Assembly: GCA_026415235.1 (NCBI GenBank)
Contig: JAOAHM010000059.1
Span: 1-53,250, forward strand
Direction of reading: 5' to 3'
DNA length: 53,250 nt
Source: Ignavibacteria bacterium
GTDB taxonomy: Bacteria > Bacteroidota > Ignavibacteria > Ch128b
This document shows positions 18,826-29,310 of the stretch, in pieces. The notes below the pieces were generated by a model that did no database searches, was not told where the DNA came from, and worked only from the letters and a program-made list of their open reading frames with translations. Position 1 is the first letter of the stretch; each line of letters begins with the position of its first letter. The position numbers and the translations under genes are program-made.

Positions 18826-19988
18826 ATTAATTCTTTATAAAAACTTTTTCCACTTAAATTATTTTCTAAACTGTAAAATTCACAAATGGTCTTCGCTAAA
18901 TCTGCAAAAGTTTCTCTAAGTCCTAAGTCAACACTTCTTTTGATATTTTTTCCATATACAAGCAGTGGGACTAATTCTCTTGTATGGTCGGTTCCAGGAA
19001 AAGTTGGGTCATTACCATGGTCAGCAGTGATAAAGAGGATATCATCATCTTTCATGGCATTAATTATTTCTGGAAGATAGTTATCAAATTCGAGTAAAGC
19101 TTTGTAAAATCCATTCACATCATTTCTATGACCATAGAGCATATCAAAATCAACAAGATTTGTCATAATGTATGAAGTGTCTTCTGATTTAATTTTCTCG
19201 ATCGTTTGAAGGATTCCATCAAGATTATCTTTTGTTTTGATTTGTTCATCAATATTACGATATGCATAAAGGTCGTTAATCTTGCCAATTCCAATTGTTT
19301 TGATATTGTTTTCTTTCAGCACATCGAAAATAATTTTTCCATTAGGTTCAAGAGCAAAATCTTTTCTTCGATGAGTTCTAACAAAATTTCCATTTGAACC
19401 TATGAATGGGCGTGCAATTATTCTACCAACAGCGTGTTCACCGACCATTACTCGCTCACGAGTAATTTTACAAATTTCATATAATCTTTCGATCGGGATA
19501 ATTTCTTCATGAGCTGCAATTTGAAAGACTGAATCTGCGCTAGTATATACAATTGGGTAACCTGTTTTTATATGTTCTTCTCCAAGTTCTTTAATTATTT
19601 CAGTACCTGATGCTGCTTTATTGCCTAAAATTCCTTTTAAGTTATTTTCAGATAAAAATTTTTGAATTATATCTTCAGGGAAACCATTCGGATATACAGG
19701 AAATTGTTTTTCTGAAATCAAACCACCCAATTCCCAGTGACCTGTTGTACTGTCTTTTCCTTTAGAAACTTCTTTCATCTTACCAAAAGAACCAATCACT
19801 TCTGTACTATTTGAGTTCAATTTGACAAGTCTCCCAAGTCCAAGTTTTTCAAGATTCGGAAGATTGATTCCACCCAAACTTTTAGCAATGTTACCAAGAG
19901 TATTGGAGCCTTCGTCATTATAAACTTTTGCATCAGGTGCATTTCCTATTCCGACACCGTCTAAAACAATTACAATTGCTTTACCCAT
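18822..19988 (-). CDS. deoB: Phosphopentomutase
   Basis: VLDGVGIGNAPDA, KDSTTGHWELGG, YTSADSVFQIAAHE, TADHGNDPTFPGTDHTRELVPLL. Confidence 0.96.
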   Translation of the reverse strand: MGKAIVIVLDGVGIGNAPDAKVYNDEGSNTLGNIAKSLGGINLPNLEKLGLGRLVKLNSNSTEVIGSFGKMKEVSKGKDSTTGHWELGGLISEKQFPVYPNGFPEDIIQKFLSENNLKGILGNKAASGTEIIKELGEEHIKTGYPIVYTSADSVFQIAAHEEIIPIERLYEICKITRERVMVGEHAVGRIIARPFIGSNGNFVRTHRRKDFALEPNGKIIFDVLKENNIKTIGIGKINDLYAYRNIDEQIKTKDNLDGILQTIEKIKSEDTSYIMTNLVDFDMLYGHRNDVNGFYKALLEFDNYLPEIINAMKDDDILFITADHGNDPTFPGTDHTRELVPLLVYGKNIKRSVDLGLRETFADLAKTICEFYSLENNLSGKSFYKELI

Positions 19989-19998
19989 TGATACTCTC

Positions 19999-21834
19999 TT
20001 ATTTTAATGTTCTAATTTTTCCACCACCATCATTTATAGCTTTGCTTAAAGCTGTTTCAGCTGAATTGAAAAGCGTATCAGCATTAATTAATTTAATTCC
20101 ACCAGCGTATCCGATGCTAACACTAATACTAAACTCATCTTCATTATATTTAACAGGAGAACCAGAAATTTTCTGCAAGATTTTTTGACACCAAACATTA
20201 TCAGCAGTACTGTCTCTATTCATAAATAAAACACCAAACTTAAGATTTTCTAATCTTCCAACCATCATCAATTCTTCTGCTTCTTTCGTCAAATGAGTTG
20301 AAACATGCTTTGCAATTACAGGAATTATTTTTGAAGAATACTTTTTAACTAACTTATCAATTTTATCAACCGAAATTAGAGCAAGGCCTATATGCATGTT
20401 TGTTGTTTTGAATTTATTTAGCTCTTCCTGTACTCTCTTCTCAAAAGTTACTTTATTCATTAACTTAGTTTCTAAATCAATGCTCAAAAAATTCTCAAGT
20501 AATAAATTATTAAAAATAAAATCCAATTGATTAGCAAAATAATTCGAAATTTTTTCTATCAATCTAACATCTTCATCAGAATATATTTTCTTTTTCAAAC
20601 TTTCAAGAACCAAAGCCCCATGAATTTTTCCATTCGATGAAATTGGAACAATAATAATTGAACCTTTTATGTTCGATTGAACATTCTTCCTAAATAGAAA
20701 ATACTTACTACTACTCGAATCATCAATACGTATGCTTTTATTTTTCTCAAAAGAGTAACCAACCAAAGTTTCTGGACTAATATCAACTGGTAAGTTTTCG
20801 CCCATGTAATCAATTGATGTACGATTCACTAATTTTTTAAGAATGTAGGTACGTGCATTAATATCATACAAAACAACTCCAAAAACATCCCATTCTAAAA
20901 ACTTGTCGAGAACTACCATAATGTTTTGAATTAATTTCTTTTCATTTAACTCTGTAGATGAATTACCTATTAATTCTAAAATTGCATCGAGTTTCAAATT
21001 TGCCAATTCAATATTAAACTTTTCGTCATAAATGCTTAGAATAAGTGTAATCATTCTGACGAACTTACCTAATGTAAAAATTGTCTCAGGTCCAAAAGCA
21101 TCTTCACTTTTGCTATCAATTGCTAAAACTCCAATTACTTTTTCATTCAAAAAAACTGGTACAGCTGCAATTGATTTTATTCCAATTGGTTGAGAATAGT
21201 ATTTAATCAAATCACTTTCAACATTACTATTAATATTACAAGTATAATTTGGATTGCCTGATTTTATTACTCTACTAATGATATCATCACAAATTGTGTA
21301 TTTAATTTTTTGCAAATGATTTGCTTCAGACGAAAAGTTATGAAAGATGATTTGGTTCTTATCTCTTCTGTACCAGAAAAAAATTGCAGAGTGAGCTAAA
21401 AAAACATGTTTAATAACATCAAGAACTTTTTCAAGAATGAAGTTGAATTGTACTTCAACACTTGCACTACCAGGAATTGGTTCTAATGCAATTTTACGAT
21501 ACTCTTCATTCAAATCTTGTGGAATAAATTGAACAATTTTTTTATTAACTAAACTTTCTTGTAAATCATAATCTGTTAAAATTTTATCAGTAGGATCTTC
21601 GATAATTTTTTCTTCTTCAGAATTTTTATCTTCATTAGTCTCTTCTGGTTCAACTTTATTTAACTTTTGCTCTCGATCTGCCCCATTTCTTAAAAAAATT
21701 ATCAAACTAATGATTATTAATAAAACCCCTGTGAGAATAATTTTCACAATCAACAAATCAATGAGGAAAATGCTCACTACTAAAGCTGAGATAAGTAAAA
21801 ATATTGCTATCCTTTTCAAATTAAAGCGGTTCAA
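19999..21834 (-). CDS. Membrane-anchored GAF-domain protein with degenerate C-terminal GGDEF-like domain
   Basis: Two N-terminal TM segments, two GAF-like regions, GGDEF fold end (SISVSIGYAGG...ALSKAINDGGGKI) with RLENLKFGVLF where RxGGDEF is expected. Confidence 0.7.
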   Translation of the reverse strand: MNRFNLKRIAIFLLISALVVSIFLIDLLIVKIILTGVLLIIISLIIFLRNGADREQKLNKVEPEETNEDKNSEEEKIIEDPTDKILTDYDLQESLVNKKIVQFIPQDLNEEYRKIALEPIPGSASVEVQFNFILEKVLDVIKHVFLAHSAIFFWYRRDKNQIIFHNFSSEANHLQKIKYTICDDIISRVIKSGNPNYTCNINSNVESDLIKYYSQPIGIKSIAAVPVFLNEKVIGVLAIDSKSEDAFGPETIFTLGKFVRMITLILSIYDEKFNIELANLKLDAILELIGNSSTELNEKKLIQNIMVVLDKFLEWDVFGVVLYDINARTYILKKLVNRTSIDYMGENLPVDISPETLVGYSFEKNKSIRIDDSSSSKYFLFRKNVQSNIKGSIIIVPISSNGKIHGALVLESLKKKIYSDEDVRLIEKISNYFANQLDFIFNNLLLENFLSIDLETKLMNKVTFEKRVQEELNKFKTTNMHIGLALISVDKIDKLVKKYSSKIIPVIAKHVSTHLTKEAEELMMVGRLENLKFGVLFMNRDSTADNVWCQKILQKISGSPVKYNEDEFSISVSIGYAGGIKLINADTLFNSAETALSKAINDGGGKIRTLK

Positions 21835-22439
21835 TCTTTTTTCTCTCTACTTTCAATGATTCTATTGATGATAAACGATTGAACTTCTCTTTTTCCTTCG
21901 CCTGTCTTTGCTGAAAAAAAGAAATAATCAAAACCGAAAGATTTAACCAACTTGTCTGCTTGATTTTTCAATTTCGATTTTTCTGATTGATTTAATTTAT
22001 CAACTTTTGTAAACAAAATGCAATAATCTAAACCAAGATTAGTTACATAATCCCTTGCGATTGTATCTAATTGAGTAAAAGGTACTCTTGAATCCATTAG
22101 ATGAAAAACTAAAATGATTTTTTTGCTTAATCTAAAGTAGTCTTGGATTAACTGAGAAAATCTGAAGCTATCCTCTTTACTTGTAGAAGCATAGCCAAAA
22201 CCTGGTAAATCAACTAAATAAAATTTTTCATCAACAACAAAAAAATTAATTGACCGTGTCTTACCCGGTTTTTGACTTACTTTTGCAAAATTTTTTTTAT
22301 TTAAAAGTTTATTAATCAAAGATGATTTGCCCACATTAGAACGACCCATAAAAACAATTTCTGGCAACATCTGCGTCTTTAATTGTTCGAGAGTATATAC
22401 CGTTCTTTCTAATCTCACATTTTCAAAATCAATTTTCAT
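21831..22439 (-). CDS. engB: Ribosome biogenesis GTP-binding protein EngB/YsxC
   Basis: MGRSNVGKSSLINKLLN, KPGKTRSINFF, LVDLPGFGYA, FTKVDK. Confidence 0.95.
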   Translation of the reverse strand: MKIDFENVRLERTVYTLEQLKTQMLPEIVFMGRSNVGKSSLINKLLNKKNFAKVSQKPGKTRSINFFVVDEKFYLVDLPGFGYASTSKEDSFRFSQLIQDYFRLSKKIILVFHLMDSRVPFTQLDTIARDYVTNLGLDYCILFTKVDKLNQSEKSKLKNQADKLVKSFGFDYFFFSAKTGEGKREVQSFIINRIIESREKKD

Positions 22440-22488
22440 CTTTGCTTATCTAAATTAGAGTTAATTTGATCAATCTAAAAATAAAAAA

Positions 22489-22518
22489 AGGAGTAGTTAG
22501 AAAATTCCAACTACTCCT
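22489..22518 (-). terminator. Intrinsic terminator of the ribosomal superlocus downstream of rplQ
   Basis: Minus: AGGAGTAGTTGGAATTTTCTAACTACTCCT then TTTTTTTATTTTT. Confidence 0.92.
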
Positions 22519-22539
22519 GAATCTTTCAAAATAAAAATT

Positions 22540-23133
22540 TTATTTTTGTTCTTTATCTGTTTCTGACTTTTGTTCAGATTCATTTTGATCTGAACTTTCG
22601 CTATCTGAAGTTGTTTCTTTAACTTCTTGTTCTGATTTTACATCTTCCGAGTGTTCAGTTTCAGAGGCTTCAGATTTTTTCTCTTCAGCTTTAGCTTTCG
22701 TTTTTTCTTCGGTTACTTTTTCAGTCGAAACGGTTTCGGCTTTTTCTTTCTTCTTTGTAACTTTTACTTCACCTTCATTATAATCAACCAATTCTAAAAT
22801 TGCTAAATCTGCGCCATCACCACGTCTTGCCCCAAGTTTAACTACTCGAGTATATCCACCTGGTCTTTGACCAACTTTTACAACAATTTCGTTAAATAAT
22901 TCTTTTAATACTTCCCGATCTTTAATAAATCTTGCAACATATCTTCTTGCTGGTATATCACCTTTTCTTGCCTTTGTTATTAATCGCTCAACAAAGATTC
23001 TTGCTTCCTTTGCTTTTGCAACAGTTGTTTTAATCTTTTTATGTCTAAACAAAGCAGTTGCAAGATTTACAAGCAAGGCTTTCTTGTGACTTGATGTTCT
23101 TTTTAATTTTCTACCTTTAACTGCGTGTCTCAT
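22540..23133 (-). CDS. rplQ: 50S ribosomal protein L17 with long charged C-terminal extension
   Basis: MRHAVKGRKLKRTSSHKKALL N-terminus; ~75 aa K/E/S-rich tail. Confidence 0.95.
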   Translation of the reverse strand: MRHAVKGRKLKRTSSHKKALLVNLATALFRHKKIKTTVAKAKEARIFVERLITKARKGDIPARRYVARFIKDREVLKELFNEIVVKVGQRPGGYTRVVKLGARRGDGADLAILELVDYNEGEVKVTKKKEKAETVSTEKVTEEKTKAKAEEKKSEASETEHSEDVKSEQEVKETTSDSESSDQNESEQKSETDKEQK

Positions 23134-23153
23134 TTTTCAATTCCCGGTTATTA

Positions 23154-24134
23154 CTACTCGTTTTCTAAATATTTGTCTACATCCATACCAAATTGGAGAC
23201 CTAATTCCTGGATTTTCTCTTTTATTTCATCCAGAGATTTTCGTCCGAAATTTCTAAATCTAAGAAGCTCACTTTCTTCTCTTCGGACAAGGTCAGCAAC
23301 AGTTGTAATGTTTGCACCTCTAAGTGAGTTAGTTGCTCGAACTGAAAGTTCAAGTTCTTCAATCGATCTTTTAAGTATTTTTCGAATTCTTTCTTTTTCA
23401 GGATCTTTTTGTTTTTCAGCAGCTGATTTATCTTCAATTTTAAATGTAGTGAAGAATTCAAAATGTTCTCTTAAGATATTAGCTGCTGTTTTCAAACTCT
23501 CTTCAGGTGTGATTGACCCATCTGTTGTAACTTCAAGAGTCAATCTTTCGAGATTATCTCGATTTTCCCAACGAATAGTTTCAACAATGTAATTAACATT
23601 TTTAATTGGAGTATAGATAGCATCAATAGGAATAACGCCAATTGAAAATTCAGGGCTTTTATTCTCTTCTGCTGGAACATAACCAATTCCAAAACCAACC
23701 CACAGTTCCATGCTAAAGTTCGCAGATTTACCTAATGTTGCAATATGAGTTTCGGGATTAAGTACCTGAATATCTGGCGATTGTTTTTGAATTTCAGCAG
23801 CAGTGAATTCTCCTGGACCTTTTAACTTCAAAGATATTTTATTTACTCGGTCATTTAATAATTTTATTCTTACTTGTTTTAAATTCAAAATAATTTCTGT
23901 AACATCTTCGCGGACTCCTTCAATAGTGCTGTACTCGTGTAAAACATTATCAATCTTAATTGCTTTAAACGCATATCCTGGAATTGATGAAATTAAAACA
24001 CGGCGAAGTGCATTTCCTACAGTTGTGCCGTAACCTCTCTCAAGTGGTTGAATCACAAACTTCCCGTAACTTGATGAATAGGAGTCTTGATCCAATGTAA
24101 TCTTTTGTGGTAATTGCAATAATGATAAACTCAT
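23154..24134 (-). CDS. rpoA: RNA polymerase alpha subunit
   Basis: [25 protein letters not shown]-type motif; C-terminal [15 protein letters not shown]...[18 protein letters not shown]. Confidence 0.98.
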   Translation of the reverse strand: [326 protein letters not shown]

Positions 24135-24160
24135 CTCTCAACCTTTCCTAAGGTTATTGA

Positions 24161-24787
24161 TTATTTAGAATACAATTCTACAATTAACTGTTCATTCGCA
24201 TTTAATGGAATATCGGCTCTTTCAGGAATGTGTAAAAATGTTCCTGAGAGAGTTGCCTTATCAATTTGTAACCAAGGATAAGTACCTTCTTTAACTCTTT
24301 TCAAAGAGTTATGAATGATATCAAGAGTTTTGCTTTTCTCTTTAATTGAAACAACTTGACCTGGTTTTAATAAGTATGATGGAATGTCAACAATCTTACC
24401 ATCAACCAAGATGTGTCTATGACGAACTAATTGCCGAGCAGCTTTTCTTGATGGTGCAAAACCAAGTCGATAAACAACATTATCAAGTCTTCTTTCAAGA
24501 AGCTTAATCAAATTTTCACCTGTTCGACCTTTTTGCTTCAGTGCTTTTTCAAAATAGTTTTTGAATTGCCTTTCGAGAAGACCATAAATTCTTTTGACTT
24601 TCTGTTTTTCTCTTAACTGAATTCCATATTCGCTAATTTTAGTTCGTCGGGATGTGCCGTGTTGTCCCGGTGGATAATTTTTCTTCTCGAGAGGACATTT
24701 TTCAGTATAGCACTTAGTTCCTTTTAAGAACAACTTTTGTCTTTCTCTTCTGCATAATTTACAAACAGCGTCGTGATAAACTGCCAT
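24161..24787 (-). CDS. rpsD: 30S ribosomal protein S4
   Basis: [37 protein letters not shown]4 domain [17 protein letters not shown]. Confidence 0.97.
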   Translation of the reverse strand: MAVYHDAVCKLCRRERQKLFLKGTKCYTEKCPLEKKNYPPGQHGTSRRTKISEYGIQLREKQKVKRIYGLLERQFKNYFEKALKQKGRTGENLIKLLERRLDNVVYRLGFAPSRKAARQLVRHRHILVDGKIVDIPSYLLKPGQVVSIKEKSKTLDIIHNSLKRVKEGTYPWLQIDKATLSGTFLHIPERADIPLNANEQLIVELYSK

Positions 24788-24805
24788 TTACTTTTTCTCC
24801 AATAA

Positions 24806-25192
24806 TTAAACTCTTCTTCTTTTTGGTGGTCTACAACCGTTATGTGGGATTGGTGTAATATCCTTGATTGATTCAATTTGAAGTCCCACATTAGCAAGTG
24901 CACGAATTGCAGCTTCTCTACCAGCGCCTGGTCCTTTAATTAAAACATCAACTTTTCTTACACCAGCATCATAAGCTTCTTTTGCTGCGGCTTCAGCTGT
25001 TACTTGTGCAGCAAAAGGCGTATTCTTTCTCGAACCTCTAAAACCATTTCTACCAGCTGATGACCAAGCTATTGTATTTCCATAAATATCTGTTATGGTT
25101 ACAATAACATTATTGAAAGTTGCTTGAATATGAGCAACACCCTTAGGATCTATATGAATTTTCTTTTTTGATTTCTTATGTGTCTTTGCCAA
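24806..25192 (-). CDS. rpsK: 30S ribosomal protein S11
   Basis: [42 protein letters not shown]. Confidence 0.98.
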   Translation of the reverse strand: MAKTHKKSKKKIHIDPKGVAHIQATFNNVIVTITDIYGNTIAWSSAGRNGFRGSRKNTPFAAQVTAEAAAKEAYDAGVRKVDVLIKGPGAGREAAIRALANVGLQIESIKDITPIPHNGCRPPKRRRV

Positions 25193-25208
25193 GTTTCTAT
25201 CTCCTGAA

Positions 25209-25592
25209 TTACTTCTTAGCTACTGCTTTTTTCTTTCCAGCTACAGTTTTTCTCTTACCTTTTCTTGTACGAGCGTTTGTTCTTGTTCTTTGACCACGAA
25301 CTGGCAGACCTTTTCTGTGTCTTAATCCACGATAGGTACCAATATCCATCAATCTCTTGATGTTCATCTGAACTTCACTTCTCAAAGCACCTTCGACTTT
25401 ATAATCAGAAGTAATAACTGCTCTAATTGCTGCCACTTCGTCTGGTGTTAAATCAGCAACTTTTTTGTTGGGATCAACATTAGCAGCTTTCAAAATTTCC
25501 CATGTATTGGAACGACCAATGCCATAAATTAATGGCAATGCATAAGCTATTTTTTTATTCTTTGGTAAATCAATTCCTGCTATTCGTGCCAA
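25209..25592 (-). CDS. rpsM: 30S ribosomal protein S13
   Basis: [40 protein letters not shown]. Confidence 0.98.
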   Translation of the reverse strand: MARIAGIDLPKNKKIAYALPLIYGIGRSNTWEILKAANVDPNKKVADLTPDEVAAIRAVITSDYKVEGALRSEVQMNIKRLMDIGTYRGLRHRKGLPVRGQRTRTNARTRKGKRKTVAGKKKAVAKK

Positions 25593-25607
25593 TTTTAGAC
25601 TCCTTGT

Positions 25608-25721
25608 TTATCCTTGTCTTTGCTTATGTTTTGGATTTTTACAAATAACTCGAACTTGTCCTTTGCGTTTTATTATCTTACAATGTTCACATCTTTTTTT
25701 AACTGATGCTCTAACTTTCAT
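25608..25721 (-). CDS. rpmJ: 50S ribosomal protein L36 (absent from the ORF track)
   Basis: Minus translation [37 protein letters not shown]. Confidence 0.97.
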   Translation of the reverse strand: MKVRASVKKRCEHCKIIKRKGQVRVICKNPKHKQRQG

Positions 25722-25733
25722 AAAAACTCCAAA

Positions 25734-25952
25734 TTACTTGTATCTGTAAATAATTCTTCCCTTTGTTAAATCGTATGGTGATATTTCTACTTGAACTTTA
25801 TCACCAACCAATATTCTAATAAAATGCATTCTCATTTTACCAGAAACATGAGCTAAAATTTCATGACCGTTGTCTAATTTAACGCGAAACATTGCGTTTG
25901 GTAATGTTTCGGTTATTACACCATCCATCACAATTACATCTTTCTTAGCCAT
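25734..25952 (-). CDS. infA: Translation initiation factor IF-1
   Basis: [43 protein letters not shown]. Confidence 0.98.
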   Translation of the reverse strand: MAKKDVIVMDGVITETLPNAMFRVKLDNGHEILAHVSGKMRMHFIRILVGDKVQVEISPYDLTKGRIIYRYK

Positions 25953-26710
25953 TATGCTGTCAAAATTTCTGGTTCGTTTTTAGTTATCAAAATTGTATGT
26001 TCAAAATGAGCTGATGGTTGTCCATCTTCAGTAACTATTGTCCAGCCATCTCTCAATGTTTTTACTCTATATGTTCCTGCATTTACCATTGGCTCAATCG
26101 CTAAGGTCATTCCTTCTTTCAATCTTGGACTCGGACCTGAAATGACATAATTTGGAATTGATGGGTCTTCGTGCAAATATTTTCCAACTCCATGACCAGT
26201 TAATTCTCTTACAATACTAAATCCATTACTTTCAACATAATTTTGAATAGCTCTTGAAATATCTGAGACACGATTTCCATTTCGAGCTTTATCAATACCT
26301 TTATAAAGAGACTCTTCAGTTACTTTAACCAATTTTTTCTTCAGTTCAGATATTTTTCCAACAGGAAAAGTTCTTGCAGCATCACCAAAGTAACCTTTGA
26401 ATTGAACACCAACATCAATTGAAATTATTTGACCTTCTTTTAATTCTTCATCGTTTGGAATTCCATGAACAACAGCATCATCAATTGATGCACAAATTGA
26501 CGCAGGAAAATTAAAACTTCCAGCTTGAGAATAACCTTTAAAAGCTGGAACAGCACCTCTGCTTCTAATATAATCTTCAGCTGCTTGATCTAACATTTTT
26601 GTTGTTATTCCTGGTTTAATCATCTCACCAATCATTTTCAAAACTTCAGAAACAATCTGACAACTTTTACGAATACCATCAATTTCCTGCGCATTTTTTA
26701 TAAAAATCAT
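25952..26710 (-). CDS. map: Type I methionine aminopeptidase
   Basis: [56 protein letters not shown]. Confidence 0.97.
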   Translation of the reverse strand: MIFIKNAQEIDGIRKSCQIVSEVLKMIGEMIKPGITTKMLDQAAEDYIRSRGAVPAFKGYSQAGSFNFPASICASIDDAVVHGIPNDEELKEGQIISIDVGVQFKGYFGDAARTFPVGKISELKKKLVKVTEESLYKGIDKARNGNRVSDISRAIQNYVESNGFSIVRELTGHGVGKYLHEDPSIPNYVISGPSPRLKEGMTLAIEPMVNAGTYRVKTLRDGWTIVTEDGQPSAHFEHTILITKNEPEILTA

Positions 26711-26715
26711 TCAAG

Positions 26716-28050
26716 TTATCTACGACCTTTAATTCGACCTGACTTCAAAAATCCATCATAATGGCGCATCTTCAAATGAGTTTCAATTTGTTGAAGTGTA
26801 TCAAGAGCAACTCCAACAACAATCAACAAACTTGTTCCACCAAAAAATTGTGCAAAACTATGTGAGACCCCAAATCTAGAAATAAATGCTGGTAAAATTG
26901 CAATGATGGCTAAGAATATTGAACCAGGTAATGTAATTCTTGTTAAAATATTATCAATGTACTCAGCTGTTTGATTACCTGGTCTAATACCTGGAATAAA
27001 GCCACCTTGTTTTTTCATTGTCTCAGCAACATCTTTCGGATTAAATGCAATAGCAGTATAGAAATAAGTGAAAAATACAATTAAAAGAGCGTAGAAAAAT
27101 GAGTAAACAAACGAATCATATGTAAAATGACTTGCAATAGATGCCATCAATTCACTTTCTGGGAAAAATGTCAAAACCGTATTTGGAATAAACATAATTG
27201 ATTGAGCAAAAATTATAGGCATTACACCAGCAGTATTTACTCTCAAAGGTATAAATTGGGTTACACCGCCAACAACTTTTCGTCCAACTACTCTCTTTGC
27301 ATATTGAACTGGGATTCTTCTTTCAGCACGAGTCATCAAAACTACAGCTGCTATGATAAAGACCATGATGGTCAAGAAAATTAACTCGATAATTAAATTT
27401 GTTTGTCCAGCAGCAAGTAATCTATACTCATCTAATAATGCGTAAGGTAATCGATCAATAATACCAATGAAAATAATTAAAGAAATTCCGTTTCCAATTC
27501 CTCTTTCAGTGATTTGCTCACCTAACCACATTAAGAAAATTGTTCCGGATGTTAAGATAATAATAGTAGATAATGTGAAAAGGAATCCTTGAACTTCTTG
27601 AGGTACAATTGGAGCACCACCAGCGTTCATATGTTCCAAGCGCACACTTACACCCCATGCCTGTACTGAAGCAACTAATACAGTTCCATATCTTGTAATC
27701 TGATTAATTTTCTTTCTACCTTCTTCACCTTCTTTTTGAAGTTTCTGGAAATATGGAACTACAGCACTTAAAAGTTGAATAATAATAGACGAGCTTATAT
27801 AAGGCATTATACCCAATGCAAAAATAGCTGCGTTCGAAAAAGCTCCACCAACAAATAAATCGTACAAACCAAACAAATTATCTTGCGTTGCATTTCTTGT
27901 AGCTTCAGCAAGAACATGAGCATCAACACCAGGAAGTGTTATGTGAGCTCCAATTCGAACAATGATTAATAATCCAAGAGTAAAAAGAACTCGTTCTCTT
28001 AGCTCTTGAATTTTGAAAATATTTCTAAAGCTCTCAGCAAATGTTGCCAT
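26716..28050 (-). CDS. secY: Protein translocase subunit SecY
   Basis: Multi-TM; RRIPVQYAKRVVG, FNPKDVAETMKKQGGFIPGIRPG. Confidence 0.98.
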   Translation of the reverse strand: MATFAESFRNIFKIQELRERVLFTLGLLIIVRIGAHITLPGVDAHVLAEATRNATQDNLFGLYDLFVGGAFSNAAIFALGIMPYISSSIIIQLLSAVVPYFQKLQKEGEEGRKKINQITRYGTVLVASVQAWGVSVRLEHMNAGGAPIVPQEVQGFLFTLSTIIILTSGTIFLMWLGEQITERGIGNGISLIIFIGIIDRLPYALLDEYRLLAAGQTNLIIELIFLTIMVFIIAAVVLMTRAERRIPVQYAKRVVGRKVVGGVTQFIPLRVNTAGVMPIIFAQSIMFIPNTVLTFFPESELMASIASHFTYDSFVYSFFYALLIVFFTYFYTAIAFNPKDVAETMKKQGGFIPGIRPGNQTAEYIDNILTRITLPGSIFLAIIAILPAFISRFGVSHSFAQFFGGTSLLIVVGVALDTLQQIETHLKMRHYDGFLKSGRIKGRR

Positions 28051-28514
28051 TAGAATTTCACTATATTTATTGTTCCACCTGCAGATTCAATTTTTTGTCG
28101 GGCAGATTGGCTAATGGCGTGTGTAGAGATGTTTAGTTTTATATCAACATCCCCTTCGCCTAATATTTTTATTGGTTTGTTTTTACTGCCCACAACTTTC
28201 TTTTGATAAAGTAATTCAGGAGTAATTTGTTCTTCTGTTAAATTATTTTTCTTAACAAACTTAACTAACTTTTCTAAATTCAATGGTTGATATTCAACTT
28301 TAAACGGACTTTTAAAACCACGTTTTGGAATTCTTCTTGAGAGTGGCATCTGACCGCCTTCGAACCACGGTCTATATTTATCACCAGATCGTGACTTTTG
28401 ACCATTCATTCCTCTTGTGGATGTTCCACCATGTCCGGAACCTGGTCCTCGACCAACTCTTTTTTCTTTTCTTACTGAACCTTTTGCTGGTTTAAGATTG
28501 CTTAAAATGTCCAT
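28050..28514 (-). CDS. rplO: 50S ribosomal protein L15
   Basis: KRVGRGPGSGHGGTSTRGMNGQKSRSG. Confidence 0.97.
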   Translation of the reverse strand: MDILSNLKPAKGSVRKEKRVGRGPGSGHGGTSTRGMNGQKSRSGDKYRPWFEGGQMPLSRRIPKRGFKSPFKVEYQPLNLEKLVKFVKKNNLTEEQITPELLYQKKVVGSKNKPIKILGEGDVDIKLNISTHAISQSARQKIESAGGTINIVKF

Positions 28515-28516
28515 AA

Positions 28517-28705
28517 CTACTCTTCTACAATTTCTTCAACTTTAACTAAATGACTTACTTTACGAATCATCCCTCTAATTTGAGGTGTATCGTTATGAAT
28601 AACAACATAATTTGGTCTACCAAGACCAAGTGCTTTAATTGTTCTCTTTTGTCTTTCGGGTCTATCAATAATAGATCTAATTTGAGTAATCTTTAATTTT
28701 TTCAT
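28517..28705 (-). CDS. rpmD: 50S ribosomal protein L30
   Basis: [32 protein letters not shown]. Confidence 0.95.
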   Translation of the reverse strand: MKKLKITQIRSIIDRPERQKRTIKALGLGRPNYVVIHNDTPQIRGMIRKVSHLVKVEEIVEE

Positions 28706-29217
28706 GACTGACCAAATAATTCTTTTTTAGTAATTCCTCTTTTTAAGGCAACAGTATTTGCATCCAATAAAGTAGTTAATGCTTTAAGAGTTGCTTTTAC
28801 TGTGTTGTGTGGATTTGAAGAACCTAAAGATTTTGTAAGAACATCAGTAATTCCCGCAGCTTCCAATACTGCTCTTACACCACCACCAGCAATCAATCCA
28901 GTACCTGGAGATGCTGGTTTCAAAAGAACTTTTGCTGCACCATACTTACCGATAATCTCATGTGGAATTGTACCTTTTACAACAGGAACACGAACTAAAT
29001 TCTTTTTTGCATCTTCGGTTCCTTTTCGAATTGCATCTGTAACTTCATTAGCTTTACCAAGTCCAACTCCTACATGACCATTACGGTCACCAACGACAAC
29101 AATAGCGTTGAAACTAAATCTTCGTCCACCTTTAACGACTTTAGCGACACGATTAATGTGGACAACCTTTTCTTTTAACTCTTCGATATTTTGTGGTTTA
29201 ACTGTTTTCAATCTCAT
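28702..29217 (-). CDS. rpsE: 30S ribosomal protein S5
   Basis: [24 protein letters not shown]; start set at MRLKTVKP (29217) because the ORF-track start at 29304 reads through a tRNA. Confidence 0.95.
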   Translation of the reverse strand: MRLKTVKPQNIEELKEKVVHINRVAKVVKGGRRFSFNAIVVVGDRNGHVGVGLGKANEVTDAIRKGTEDAKKNLVRVPVVKGTIPHEIIGKYGAAKVLLKPASPGTGLIAGGGVRAVLEAAGITDVLTKSLGSSNPHNTVKATLKALTTLLDANTVALKRGITKKELFGQS

Positions 29218-29232
29218 CACTCCATTATTTTG

Positions 29233-29303
29233 CTGCCGGGAGAGGATTCGAACCTCTACATACGGCTCCAAAGGCCGCTGTCCTACCCTTAGACGACCCG
29301 GCA
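29233..29303 (-). tRNA. tRNA-Gln (anticodon TTG)
   Basis: Minus TGCCGGGTCGTCTAAGGGTAGGACAGCGGCCTTTGGAGCCGTATGTAGAGGTTCGAATCCTCTCCCGGCAG folds into a complete cloverleaf; U1-A72 as in bacterial tRNA-Gln; CCA not encoded. Confidence 0.96.
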
Positions 29304-29310
29304 AGTTTTG

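Noticed and set aside
23125-23592. 155-aa plus-strand ORF antisense to rpoA
   Set aside because: Low-complexity shadow ORF opposite rpoA.
29218-29304. N-terminal extension of rpsE in the ORF track ([29 protein letters not shown])
   Set aside because: This stretch is the translation of the tRNA-Gln gene; the S5-like sequence begins at MRLKTVKP (29217).
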